Part shown: one piece after another, positions 1-6,785 of the stretch | How the letters are laid out: every line of letters begins with the position of its first letter | Numbering within the stretch: the first letter of the stretch is position 1 | Origin: Alphaproteobacteria bacterium | Lineage (GTDB): Bacteria; Pseudomonadota; Alphaproteobacteria; Caulobacterales; Aquidulcibacteraceae | Assembly (NCBI GenBank): GCA_026400735.1 | Contig: JAPLOL010000068.1 | Location: forward strand, 1-40,414 | DNA: 40,414 nucleotides | Reading direction: 5' to 3' | Program-made: the position numbers and the translations under genes | Notes under the pieces: generated by a model | Database searches by the model: none | What the model saw: only the letters and a program-made list of their open reading frames with translations | Told to the model about the DNA's origin: nothing

Positions 1-977
1 GCTTGCGTTTGGATCGTGCCCGGCAGGCCACGCGCCGTGAGGGCGTCGCGGACGACCGAAGCGCGACGCTCCGACAGACCTTGGTTGTAGGTCGGCGAGC
101 CCGACGTGTCGGTGTGACCAACAACGATCGTGCCGCTGACGTTGCACTGACGCGCGCGATTGACCGCGGCATCGATGGTTTCCAACGCAGCTTGGTTGAG
201 GTTCGAGCGATCCCACTCGAAGTACACAACGAATTCCGACGTCGGGCAGGCAACGTGCGTCGGCTCCGGCGGACGCGGCGGCGGCGTGACGACCGGCGGC
301 GTGACCACTGGCGGCGCGGCTGGCGCTGCGAATTGATAGCGCAGACCGATGGTCAGAGCTTGATGTTCGTAATCGACGTCGCCGGTGAAGCGGGTGACGG
401 GCTGGAGTGAATCGTACTCAGCGCCATCGGCTTTGAAGTAGCGATAACCAACGTCCAGGTCCCATTGCTCGCCGAGACCAACCGCAAAGCCGACCAAAGC
501 TTGGTAGGCGAACACGGTGTCTTCGCCGTCGACGTAGTAGAGCGGCACGATGTTGTCGGTGCCGTTTACGCTGACGCGGGCCGCGCCGACGCCGAGGCCG
601 ATGTACGGCTCGAGCTGACCGCCACGGTTGAAGTCGTAGTAGAGGTTGGCCATCGCCGACCAAACGTTGCTATCGCCTTCGTTGAACGCGCCGGTGTCGC
701 CCGCGTCTTCCAACGGGTTGCGGCGGTGCGAGATTTCACCTTCCAAACGGAAGTTGTTGCTGAACGCGTAGCCAAGGCCGAGGTGCTCGGACACGTCGTG
801 CTCAAGCGTGCTTGAGCCCCACGGATAGCCGCTCGAGCTGTTGCCCAAGTCAGCTTCGCCGTCGAACGACCAGCCGATGTCGGCGCGGCCATACCAGCCT
901 TCAGTCGCGTTCGCTGCGCCCGTCGTTGCGCCGGCCAAGATCGCCGCAAGCGCGATCGTCTTCTTCAGATTCTTCAT
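1..977 (-). CDS. OmpA-family outer membrane protein (3' end outside window)
   Basis: Outer-membrane beta-barrel protein with a C-terminal OmpA-like peptidoglycan-binding domain. The translation starts MKNLKKTIALAAILAGATTG, a Sec signal peptide ending near ANA-TEGWYG. About 190 residues of barrel-type sequence follow (alternating aromatic strands such as LGLGYAFSNNFRLEGE and YEPYIGLGVG-like segments). Next comes a proline linker with repeated PPVVTPP, then the OmpA domain with FVVYFEWDRSNLN and GHTDTSGSPTYNQGLSERRA. The latter is the classic motif that binds diaminopimelate of peptidoglycan. The stop lies beyond base 1, so roughly the last few dozen residues are missing. The ATG at 977 is preceded by GGGGAGA at a suitable distance. 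The role is inferred from the family: a structural link between outer membrane and cell wall, possibly a porin. It is separate from the smaller OmpA lipoprotein at 1657-2313. Confidence 0.9.
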   Translation of the reverse strand, partial: MKNLKKTIALAAILAGATTGAANATEGWYGRADIGWSFDGEADLGNSSSGYPWGSSTLEHDVSEHLGLGYAFSNNFRLEGEISHRRNPLEDAGDTGAFNEGDSNVWSAMANLYYDFNRGGQLEPYIGLGVGAARVSVNGTDNIVPLYYVDGEDTVFAYQALVGFAVGLGEQWDLDVGYRYFKADGAEYDSLQPVTRFTGDVDYEHQALTIGLRYQFAAPAAPPVVTPPVVTPPPRPPEPTHVACPTSEFVVYFEWDRSNLNQAALETIDAAVNRARQCNVSGTIVVGHTDTSGSPTYNQGLSERRASVVRDALTARGLPGTIQTQ

Positions 978-1141
978 CCCCAGTTTCTCCCCGAGTGGCC
1001 GCGTCCGCAGCCGAACTGAGGAAAACCTTAGGCTCGCGTTGCCTTAATTCAATCAAAATCGCCGCATGCGCACCTAAGGTTGGGCGGGTATGCGTCGGCG
1101 CCACACATGCACATTTCGGCAGGTTTTCGGGCTGTTTTTGC

Positions 1142-1585
1142 CTAAACGCTGCGGCCGCAGCCGTTGAGGGTGCGCCCGTCGATGACGACTTCGACCGTGG
1201 CGGGGTAGGGCTCGCCGCTCATGGCGTCCTCACAGGGGGCGCGGCGGTAGGTGATTGTGAGGGTGTGGCCCTCGGTTTGGGTTTGAAAATGGGTCGCGCC
1301 TTCAACCGGATTGGCCGGTTGGCCGCGGGGAAATTCGATGCGGGTCTGGCCGTAGTCGATCAGGGCGACGATGCGGTCGGCGGTGTAGATGTCGACAATC
1401 CATCCGGGCTCTTGGCCGACGGCGCGGAAATCGACGCCCGCGGCGCGCGCGGTTTCCCAGGTTGGCATTTCAGCAAGCGGCGATTGCGCAGCGTCCGTGG
1501 TCTCGGCTGCCGGCGGCGCCGCCTCTTGCTTGGCGGGTTCGGCGGTGCAGGCGCCGAGCGCCAGAACGAAGAACAATGCGCGCAC
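1142..1585 (-). CDS. COG3650-type predicted lipoprotein
   Basis: Small secreted lipoprotein of 147 residues. The N-terminus MRALFFVLALGACTAEP is a short lipoprotein signal with lipobox LGAC, so Cys13 should be lipidated. A low-complexity Ala/Pro/Glu linker follows. The C-terminal half carries features of the uncharacterised COG3650-like family: GQEPGW near residue 58, an APCEDAMSGEPYP segment, and a terminal GRTLNGCG. Two cysteines (in APCED and NGCG) may form a disulfide. The start is GTG at 1585, preceded by GGGAGA seven bases upstream, which fixes it. The gene lies just downstream of the OmpA lipoprotein gene but a hairpin separates them. Function is unknown. A related domain occurs in the lipoprotein at 6786-7631. 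Confidence 0.75.
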   Translation of the reverse strand: MRALFFVLALGACTAEPAKQEAAPPAAETTDAAQSPLAEMPTWETARAAGVDFRAVGQEPGWIVDIYTADRIVALIDYGQTRIEFPRGQPANPVEGATHFQTQTEGHTLTITYRRAPCEDAMSGEPYPATVEVVIDGRTLNGCGRSV

Positions 1586-1601
1586 GTTAGATCTCCCAAA
1601 T

Positions 1602-1637
1602 AGAAAACGCCGCCGCGGATCAGCGCGACGGCGTCTT
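1602..1637 (-). terminator. Rho-independent terminator of the OmpA lipoprotein gene
   Basis: Read on the minus strand, a GC-rich stem (ACGCCGTCGCG against CGCGGCGGCGT, one mismatch) is followed by TTTTCTATTT. It begins about 20 bases after the stop of the gene at 1657-2313 and ends just before the ribosome-binding site of the next gene, so it should separate the two units. Confidence 0.7.
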
Positions 1638-1656
1638 CGTTCAAGTCACAAAGCGA

Positions 1657-2313
1657 TTAGCCTTGGAAAGCGCTGATATACACTTCAACGCGGCGGTTTT
1701 GGGCGCGGCCCGAATCCGTTTCGTTGGAAGCGATCGGCTCACGTTCGCCGTGGCCTTCCTTCAAAATACGCACGCTTTGCACGCCGCCGCTTTGCAGAAT
1801 GGAGGCGACGTTATTGGCGCGGCGCGCCGACAGGTCGAGGTTGTAATCGTCGCTGCCGACTGAGTCAGCGTGGCCGATCACGTCCACCGTGGTTTGATCA
1901 TAGGTGCGGAGAACGCCGCCGGTGTCGCGCAGCGTGCCAACGGCTTGGCTTTTCACCGTGTCACGGTTGAAGTCGAACGTCAGGTCGGCCGGGAAGATGA
2001 GACGGATGCGCGATTGGCTGACGCGTTCGACGCCAACGCCGGTGCCGGCGAGACGCTCGCGCAAGTTCTGATACGTGCGATCCATGTAGTTGCCGATGGC
2101 GGCGCCGCCGAGCGCGCCGATACCTGCGCCGATCATGGCGTTGCGACGGTCATCGCCGCCAGCGAGCGTGCCCGCAGCCGCGCCAACGATCGCGCCGATA
2201 ATCGCGCCGTTTGCGGTGCGGTTCGGTTCGCGTTCACCGGTGACCGGATCAACCGTCGTGCAGCCCACGACCAACATCAAAGCAGCTAGAGCTGCGGAAG
2301 CTTTGCGAAACAT
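1657..2313 (-). CDS. OmpA-family lipoprotein with glycine zipper (YiaD-like)
   Basis: Outer-membrane lipoprotein of 218 residues. The signal MFRKASAALAALMLVVGCTT has lipobox VVGC. Residues about 35-80 are a glycine-zipper segment (GAIIGAIVGAAAGTLAGG, then GAGIGALGGAAIGNYMD), typical of proteins that insert into or span membranes. The C-terminal 110 residues form an OmpA-like domain with LTFDFNRDTVK, DVIGHADSVGSDDYNLDLSARRA and a final NRRVEVYI, which binds peptidoglycan in this family. The order of domains matches the YiaD/glycine-zipper OmpA group. An upstream in-frame extension to 2403 is possible, but the ATG at 2313 has a strong GGAGG 7-8 bases before it and begins a proper signal peptide. 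The inferred role is envelope integrity. Confidence 0.88.
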   Translation of the reverse strand: MFRKASAALAALMLVVGCTTVDPVTGEREPNRTANGAIIGAIVGAAAGTLAGGDDRRNAMIGAGIGALGGAAIGNYMDRTYQNLRERLAGTGVGVERVSQSRIRLIFPADLTFDFNRDTVKSQAVGTLRDTGGVLRTYDQTTVDVIGHADSVGSDDYNLDLSARRANNVASILQSGGVQSVRILKEGHGEREPIASNETDSGRAQNRRVEVYISAFQG

Positions 2314-2403
2314 AGAGACCCTCCAAAAGAGACGAGCGCGGTTACGGCCCGATCCGGTCGGGAACATGGCGCCGGCGTTATGAGCCTGCGCTGAACGCGC
2401 CAC

Positions 2404-2946
2404 TTAGTTGGCGGTTCCCGAGATCGATAAGCGACGTAAGCTCTCAAACTGCTGCATCAAGACGCTATTCACAGGCGCGGCGACTTGATCGAGGTGCAGG
2501 CTCGCATCTCCTAAAACGCTATAATTCATTATAATTTTCGCGCCGCTGGCGAGTGGTTCGACCGTAAAGGTCAGCACGCCTGTAACGCCCATTTCTTGAA
2601 GCGGGCCAAGACCGCCGCTGAGGCGCAGCGTGCGCACGCCATCGCGCTCCATCACCATGACGACGCGCATGTGCTCCACTGACTGATGGTTTCCCCAACG
2701 CTCGCACCAACATCCGCCGGCGCGTGGGTCGAGGCGGAGGTTCGATGCGTCGCCGGAATAGGTGTGCTCAGAGCTCCACCAGCGATCAACGCGAGTGAGG
2801 TTGCGCCACACTTCGCTAGGCGAAGCGGCGACCTCGGTTTCGGCGTGGACAACGAAGTGCGTCGGTGATGCGGCGGCGACTTCGGCCCGCGCGGACGGCG
2901 CAAAGAAGAGGGCGGCGGCGATCAAGGCGGGGGCAAGCAGGCGCAT
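2404..2946 (-). CDS. Secreted SRPBCC-fold protein (polyketide cyclase/START-like)
   Basis: Protein of 180 residues. A cleavable signal peptide (MRLLAPALIAAALFFAPSARA) is followed by an SRPBCC/START-like fold: a leading strand (HFVVHAETEVAASPSEVWRNL), the WW pair in TRVDRWWSSEHTY, and a closing strand/helix region (GVLTFTVEPLASGAKIIMNY, then a C-terminal helix). Such folds bind hydrophobic ligands in a deep pocket, and periplasmic versions are common in Caulobacterales. The ligand is unknown. It is transcribed away from the kinase-like gene at 3040, and the 93-bp gap between them holds two related dyads (2957-2995), suggesting shared control by a dimeric repressor. Fold assignment is fairly secure; function is not. 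Confidence 0.75.
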   Translation of the reverse strand: MRLLAPALIAAALFFAPSARAEVAAASPTHFVVHAETEVAASPSEVWRNLTRVDRWWSSEHTYSGDASNLRLDPRAGGCWCERWGNHQSVEHMRVVMVMERDGVRTLRLSGGLGPLQEMGVTGVLTFTVEPLASGAKIIMNYSVLGDASLHLDQVAAPVNSVLMQQFESLRRLSISGTAN

Positions 2947-2956
2947 TGGTGTCTCC

Positions 2957-2995
2957 TTGAATGACCGTTCAACACGTCTTTGAGCGAACGCTCAA
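2957..2995. promoter_or_regulatory. Pair of TetR-like operator dyads
   Basis: Two 16-bp dyads lie in the divergent promoter region: TTGAATGACCGTTCAA at 2957-2972 and TTGAGCGAACGCTCAA at 2980-2995. Both follow the pattern TTGA-N8-TCAA with CG at the inner flank, and their centres are 23 bp apart, about two helical turns. This is the arrangement often seen for TetR/AcrR-family operators. No TetR gene is in the window, so the regulator is unidentified. Confidence 0.5.
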
Positions 2996-3039
2996 GAAGA
3001 TGTTCCGTCTTAACCAAAGTTCAGGAGGCGATTGTCACA

Positions 3040-4407
3040 ATGGCTTCCGATTTGACGACGATTGCCACGCCCCCCGTGCTCGACAGCGCCAAGCGCGCCC
3101 GCGCGTTGGCGAACGTCGGGCGTGCGCGCGTCTCCAATACTTGGCTGCGGCTGTGTGCGTGCGCTGTGGTCGCCGCTGTCGCCACCTCGATCGTGGGATC
3201 GATTGCGCCGTTGTTCTGGTGGGCGGGCCTTGTGCCCGTGCTGGTTTTCGACCGCTGGATATTCCAGCGCCTGCTGAAGAATTGCATGGCTGGCGATGCG
3301 CCGCGTGCGATGCCGCGCTTGTTGTTGTGGACGACGGCGCAGAGTGTCTATGGCAACATCATTGCGGTGATGCTGTGGTTCTCGCCGTACGTGCCGGGTG
3401 AGACGCTGGCGATCATCTACATTTTCGGCGGGCTCGCGAACGCTGCCGCAACGTTGCGCTCATCGGTGTCGCTTTCGATTGCGGGTGCGGGCTCGACGAT
3501 CGCGTTTTTGCTCGGCTTGCCGATCGCGGATTATCTCATCAATGGCGCGCGCAATCCGTTGGATCTGATGCCGCTGATGGGCGGGCTGTTGCTGCTCGCG
3601 TTTGGCGTCAATCTTTGGAAGAGCTTGCTCGCTTCAGACGCGGCGCAGCTTGAAGCGGAGGCCGCGGTGCTGCGAGAGCGGCAAACGGCGGCGGCTGCTT
3701 CGGCTGCGAAAAGCAGCGTTATTCAGCGCATGAACGATGAATTGCGTACGCCGATGTCGGCGTTGACGGGCGCTGCCGAGCACTTGCGGCGCGCGGCGCA
3801 ATCGCCGCAGGCGCGCGCGCATATCGGGACGATCGTGCAGGCGGGTGAAGTGCTGCGCTTGGTGTTGAACGATCTTTCCGATCTTGACCGGTTGGAGAAC
3901 GGGCAATTGCGCATCGAGGCGCAACCGGCCGATCCGCGCGAAGTGCTGCGCGGTGTCATCAGCGCGTTTCGCGCAGCGGCGCAGGACAAGGATCTTGAGC
4001 TTTTCGTCGACGTCGATCCGGCGATGCCGGCTTTGCTTGAGATCGACGCGGCGCGTGTGCGCCAAGTGCTGTTCAATCTGCTCGCGAACGCGATCCGCTT
4101 CACGACGCATGGCGGCGTACGCGTGCGCATGAGTGCGCAACCGATTGGCGGCGCCCTGGCGCGGCTCAATGTGATCATCGCCGACACCGGCGCGGGCATG
4201 TCGCGCTCGCAGCTGGCGCTCATCTTTGGCCGAGAGCGTTTGAGTGCTGATGGCGAAGGGCCGGGGCTTGGGCTCGCGATCTCGTTGCGGCTAGCTAAGC
4301 TGATGGGCGGCAAGCTCACGGCGAAGAGCGAACTGGGCGAAGGCTCGGTGTTCTCGTTCAGCCTCGACGCGCCGATGGCTGCGGCCAAGGCCAGTTCGGC
4401 CGCTTAA
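3040..4407 (+). CDS. Membrane histidine-kinase-like protein with His-to-Asp in the H box
   Basis: Protein of 455 residues. About 200 N-terminal residues are hydrophobic with several predicted transmembrane segments (for example around residues 30-75, 90-150, 155-205). A short coiled segment rich in Ala/Glu follows, then a HisKA-like dimerisation helix and an HATPase_c domain. The ATP-binding boxes are well kept: N box LFNLLANAIRF, G1 DTGAGM, G2 GPGLGLAIS. The H box reads MNDELRTPMSAL where the family has SHELRTPL, so residue 233 (codon GAT at 3736-3738) is Asp in place of the phospho-accepting His. Autophosphorylation in the normal way should be impossible. It may be a pseudokinase or an allosteric partner; in Caulobacter, DivL is a known case with Tyr at this position, but the N-terminal architecture here differs. 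The start is set by AGGAGG at 3023-3028. No response-regulator gene is adjacent. Confidence 0.85.
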   Translation: MASDLTTIATPPVLDSAKRARALANVGRARVSNTWLRLCACAVVAAVATSIVGSIAPLFWWAGLVPVLVFDRWIFQRLLKNCMAGDAPRAMPRLLLWTTAQSVYGNIIAVMLWFSPYVPGETLAIIYIFGGLANAAATLRSSVSLSIAGAGSTIAFLLGLPIADYLINGARNPLDLMPLMGGLLLLAFGVNLWKSLLASDAAQLEAEAAVLRERQTAAAASAAKSSVIQRMNDELRTPMSALTGAAEHLRRAAQSPQARAHIGTIVQAGEVLRLVLNDLSDLDRLENGQLRIEAQPADPREVLRGVISAFRAAAQDKDLELFVDVDPAMPALLEIDAARVRQVLFNLLANAIRFTTHGGVRVRMSAQPIGGALARLNVIIADTGAGMSRSQLALIFGRERLSADGEGPGLGLAISLRLAKLMGGKLTAKSELGEGSVFSFSLDAPMAAAKASSAA

Positions 4408-4551
4408 CCCGCCAGCCTCAGAACGCCGAAGTGACGCATAGCTCGTAGCGCCGCAGGCGCTGAGAGCGTATTCTTTCATTGGCATACGGATCGATAGCGC
4501 TCGCCGTTCTGCGTCTATGCTTGGGCGATTGAACCGCGTGGAGGAAGCGCG

Positions 4552-4722
4552 ATGGGTAACAAGTGGCTTTGGGCAGCGTTCGGACTTGGTTGGCTTTTCT
4601 TCGGTGTGTTTTGGTTGAATGAGCCAAACCATGGCTGGAAGCCTTGGGTCTACTTCGCATTCGCCTTCTTAGCTTTTCTGCAGGTTGGCCATCTTGTCCG
4701 AAAGGATAAGCCCAACGCCTAA
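4552..4722 (+). CDS. Small two-helix membrane protein (56 residues)
   Basis: Short ORF beginning MGNKWLWAAFGLGWLFFGVF and ending VRKDKPNA. A GGAGGAAG sequence lies a few bases before the ATG, which is strong support for translation. Two hydrophobic stretches (about residues 4-20 and 31-47) separated by a short loop, NEPNHGWKPW, suggest a hairpin of two membrane helices with a positively charged C-terminus. I do not recognise the family. The reading frame is clean and its Trp/Phe-rich composition is unlike random GC-rich sequence. Confidence 0.6.
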   Translation: MGNKWLWAAFGLGWLFFGVFWLNEPNHGWKPWVYFAFAFLAFLQVGHLVRKDKPNA

Positions 4723-4735
4723 CCGCGCACCGCGC

Positions 4736-4784
4736 TTGACGGGAAATCGTGCGCATGTTTTGCTATTGCGAGTGATTTGCAATA
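4736..4784 (+). promoter_or_regulatory. Candidate promoter overlapped by a Fur-box-like palindrome
   Basis: TTGACG at 4736-4741 is a good -35 and TGCTAT at 4761-4766 a plausible -10, though the 19-bp spacing is long. Positions 4764-4784 form a 21-bp near-palindrome centred at 4774, with core TTGCGAGTGATTTGCAA and 8 of 10 arm positions paired. This resembles Fur-type iron boxes found before iron genes in alphaproteobacteria. It ends 13 bases before the ATG of the next ORF and overlaps the -10, a repression geometry. Confidence 0.55.
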
Positions 4785-4797
4785 AGGAGCGCGCCAG

Positions 4798-5007
4798 ATG
4801 TTCGCCGTGGCAGCCCCGCGGGGTCCGTCAGACGATGTGGCGACGGCTCCGGCGCTTCGTTTGATTGGCGCGGCCCCCCTTGCGGCTTTGATGGCGGCGG
4901 CGCGGGTGGAATTGGGGCGCGAGCGCGCTTCTTCCTGTGGCGCTGACGCTCCGAACTCCGCCCACGCTTGCGGTTCGGCCTCGCAGGCGAGGGAGGAGCG
5001 CCGCTAG
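4798..5007 (+). CDS. Small ORF behind a Fur-box-like site, unrecognised
   Basis: A 69-residue ORF starting MFAVAAPRGPSDDVATAPAL. AAGGAG lies about ten bases before the ATG, and a candidate promoter with an iron-box-like palindrome is directly upstream. The first 45 residues could form a helix (LRLIGAAPLAALMAAARVELGRERA). The remaining 24 residues are low complexity with two cysteines and run up to a dispersed repeat, so the 3' part may have been altered by insertion of repeat DNA. It does not resemble HemP, Bfd or another small iron protein I know. The upstream signals are better evidence than the protein itself. Confidence 0.35.
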   Translation: MFAVAAPRGPSDDVATAPALRLIGAAPLAALMAAARVELGRERASSCGADAPNSAHACGSASQAREERR

Positions 5008-5015
5008 GCCCAAGT

Positions 5016-5122
5016 CGTCATTCCGGGGCAACGCGATAGCGTTGAACCCGGAATCCAGGGGGCAAGCACCAGTTGGCAGCCCCTGGATTCCAGGTTCGGC
5101 CTTCGGTCGCCCTGGAATGACG
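5016..5122. repeat. Dispersed inverted-repeat element (GTCATTCC type)
   Basis: An element of about 107 bp bounded by CGTCATTCCGGGG and CCCTGGAATGACG in inverted orientation, with a nested inner pair, CCGGAATCCAGGGG against CCCCTGGATTCCaGG. It lies between the small ORF and vsr. Such palindromic intergenic elements are common in alphaproteobacterial genomes. The ends match the hairpin at 24109-24144. Confidence 0.75.
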
Positions 5123-5160
5123 AGCCGCTGGTGCGCGCCGCATTCCAAAGTTGTGCAAGT

Positions 5161-5577
5161 TCAGCGCAGAAACTTTGCGAGGTTGCGCGCGAGTGCTGCG
5201 CCGTCGCGCGTCTCGCACTCCCAGATCACCAAAGGTGACCAATCGTCTGCGCGCAGCGCTTTCAGTGTGGCGCGATCGCGCGTGACGTTGCGCTCGATCT
5301 TTGTGCGCCAGTAGGCGGCGTTGTCTTTCGGTTGGCGCGCGCCGCGTTTGCAATCGTGGCCGTGCCAGAAGCAGCCGTGCACGAAGATGATCTTGCGCAT
5401 GGCGCCGAAGACGAGATCGGGTTTGCCGGGAAGCGATGTGTTGTTTAGGCGATAGCGCCGCGCGTAGCCGAGCTCACGCACAGAGGCGCGGACTTTGAGT
5501 TCAGGCGCAGTGTCGCGTGATTTTACCGCGCGCATGATTGCGGAGCGTTTGGCGGGATCGAAGACGTCGGCGCGCAC
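5161..5577 (-). CDS. vsr: Very short patch repair endonuclease (Vsr)
   Basis: Strand-specific mismatch endonuclease of 138 residues that nicks 5' to the T of T:G mismatches formed when 5-methylcytosine deaminates. Family landmarks are intact: an N-terminal MRAVKSRDTAPELKVR segment, PGKPDLVF with the metal-binding Asp54, and VHGCFWHGHDCKRG (residues 66-79) with the conserved His and Cys residues of the active site and structural zinc site. A later YWRTKIERNVTRD segment completes the family pattern. The start is GTG at 5577, immediately after the TAA of the methyltransferase gene (TAAGTG). The next ATG, at 5535, would remove the family's conserved N-terminus. It is evidently co-transcribed with the methyltransferase, whose mutagenic side effect it repairs. 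Confidence 0.95.
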   Translation of the reverse strand: MRADVFDPAKRSAIMRAVKSRDTAPELKVRASVRELGYARRYRLNNTSLPGKPDLVFGAMRKIIFVHGCFWHGHDCKRGARQPKDNAAYWRTKIERNVTRDRATLKALRADDWSPLVIWECETRDGAALARNLAKFLR

Positions 5578-6717
5578 TTATGCGCTCTTGCGCGCTGCCG
5601 CGGCGCCAGCGAGAGGCGCGAGAAGATGTTGCGACAGCCAGCGCACGACCGGGACGCAGACGGCGTCGCCGACGAGGTGAAGCGCTGCGGTTTGGCCGCT
5701 TGGCAGCGGATAGTGTTCTGGAACGCCCATGAGGCGCGCGGCTTCACGCGGTGAGATCAGGCGCGAGCGAAGTTGCTTGCCTTCTACGAACAGCAAGAGC
5801 TGGCGGCTTGAACCGCCGGTGGGCGTGCGCAGGCAGCCCGCAAGGCCGTCAAACCGGGCTTCTGCGCGTTGTACGCGTTCGCCATGTTCGATGCGGATGC
5901 GGCGGAAATCGGCGCCGACTTCGCGGCGTCCGCTTTCTTGCAGAGCGTCGAGCCGCGCGCGTTGCAGGGCGCTCATTTGCGAGACGAGCTTAGCGGTTTG
6001 CTCTTCGCTGTTCCACGTGTCGCTGTGCTCGTCGAGCATGTCGGCGAGACGCGTGTTGCGCTTTGCGGGCGCATCGAGACGCCACCAGACGTAGCGCTTG
6101 CGCAACGCGTCAGGCAGGCGCGCGATGACGTTGCGGAGGCTTTGCGAGTGAAATGGCTCGCTCGGACCGGAGGCGACCAGATGCGCGGGCGGATTGCGCG
6201 CGGCGATGATGAAGAGGCGCGGGCGCGATTGCGGTGTGAAAAGCGCGGCATCGATCTCAAGTGCGCCGGCGCGATAGCCGAGATCGTCAAGCGCGTGGAT
6301 GAGGGCGGCGAAGTCGGCGCCGCCGTGTGAGCTTAGAAGTCCGCTGACGTTTTCGAGCGCGAGCACGTCGGGTGCGCGGCCTTCGTCGCCGAGTTTTTCG
6401 ATGAGCGCGTGAAAGCCCCAGAAGGCGCCAGAGCGCGGCGCGGCTAAACCTCTGCGGGCGCCGGCGAGCGAGAGATCCTGACATGGGAACGAGGCCCAGG
6501 CCAAAGCGGCCTTACCGGGCAGCTTCGATGGCGTGAGCTTCCAGATGTCGCCTTCGTGCATGTCATCGCCGGGCGGAAACGCGGCGCGGTAGGCCTTTGC
6601 CTTTGCCGGATCAAGGTCGTTGGCGAAGGCGCAGGCAAAGTCCGGCTCAAGGCCGAGCCGGGCTAGGCCACCGCCCGCGAAAAACTCCCACAGTGGGGCG
6701 CCGGAATCACGATGCAT
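5578..6717 (-). CDS. DNA (cytosine-5) methyltransferase
   Basis: C5-cytosine methyltransferase of 379 residues. Motif I is EFFAGGGLARLGL (residues 11-23, AdoMet binding). Motif IV, SFPCQDLS, holds the catalytic Cys79. Motif VI is ENV (122-124), motif VIII is QSRPR (163-167), and motifs IX and X (SPREAARLMGVPEHY and GDAVCVPVV) close the protein. The target-recognition region between VIII and IX is specific to this enzyme, so the recognised sequence cannot be read off. The gene is followed without a gap by vsr and no restriction endonuclease is near, so this looks like an orphan (Dcm-type) methyltransferase. The ATG at 6717 has no visible Shine-Dalgarno sequence; a -10-like TAGTAT lies only a few bases upstream, so a leaderless transcript is possible. 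Confidence 0.93.
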   Translation of the reverse strand: MHRDSGAPLWEFFAGGGLARLGLEPDFACAFANDLDPAKAKAYRAAFPPGDDMHEGDIWKLTPSKLPGKAALAWASFPCQDLSLAGARRGLAAPRSGAFWGFHALIEKLGDEGRAPDVLALENVSGLLSSHGGADFAALIHALDDLGYRAGALEIDAALFTPQSRPRLFIIAARNPPAHLVASGPSEPFHSQSLRNVIARLPDALRKRYVWWRLDAPAKRNTRLADMLDEHSDTWNSEEQTAKLVSQMSALQRARLDALQESGRREVGADFRRIRIEHGERVQRAEARFDGLAGCLRTPTGGSSRQLLLFVEGKQLRSRLISPREAARLMGVPEHYPLPSGQTAALHLVGDAVCVPVVRWLSQHLLAPLAGAAAARKSA

Positions 6718-6785
6718 GGGGCTATACTAACCCTTATGAGGGTGCTGACATCCATTGGGATGGCAGAGCCGAAGGGGGAATGCTG

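Noticed and set aside
2404..2980. Mobile element or phage origin for the dyad region
   Set aside because: No transposase, integrase, attachment-site duplication or tRNA is nearby.
3009..3018. CtrA half-site-like TTAACCA before the kinase-like gene
   Set aside because: A single half-site lacking the second TTAA at the expected spacing; expected by chance in this much sequence.
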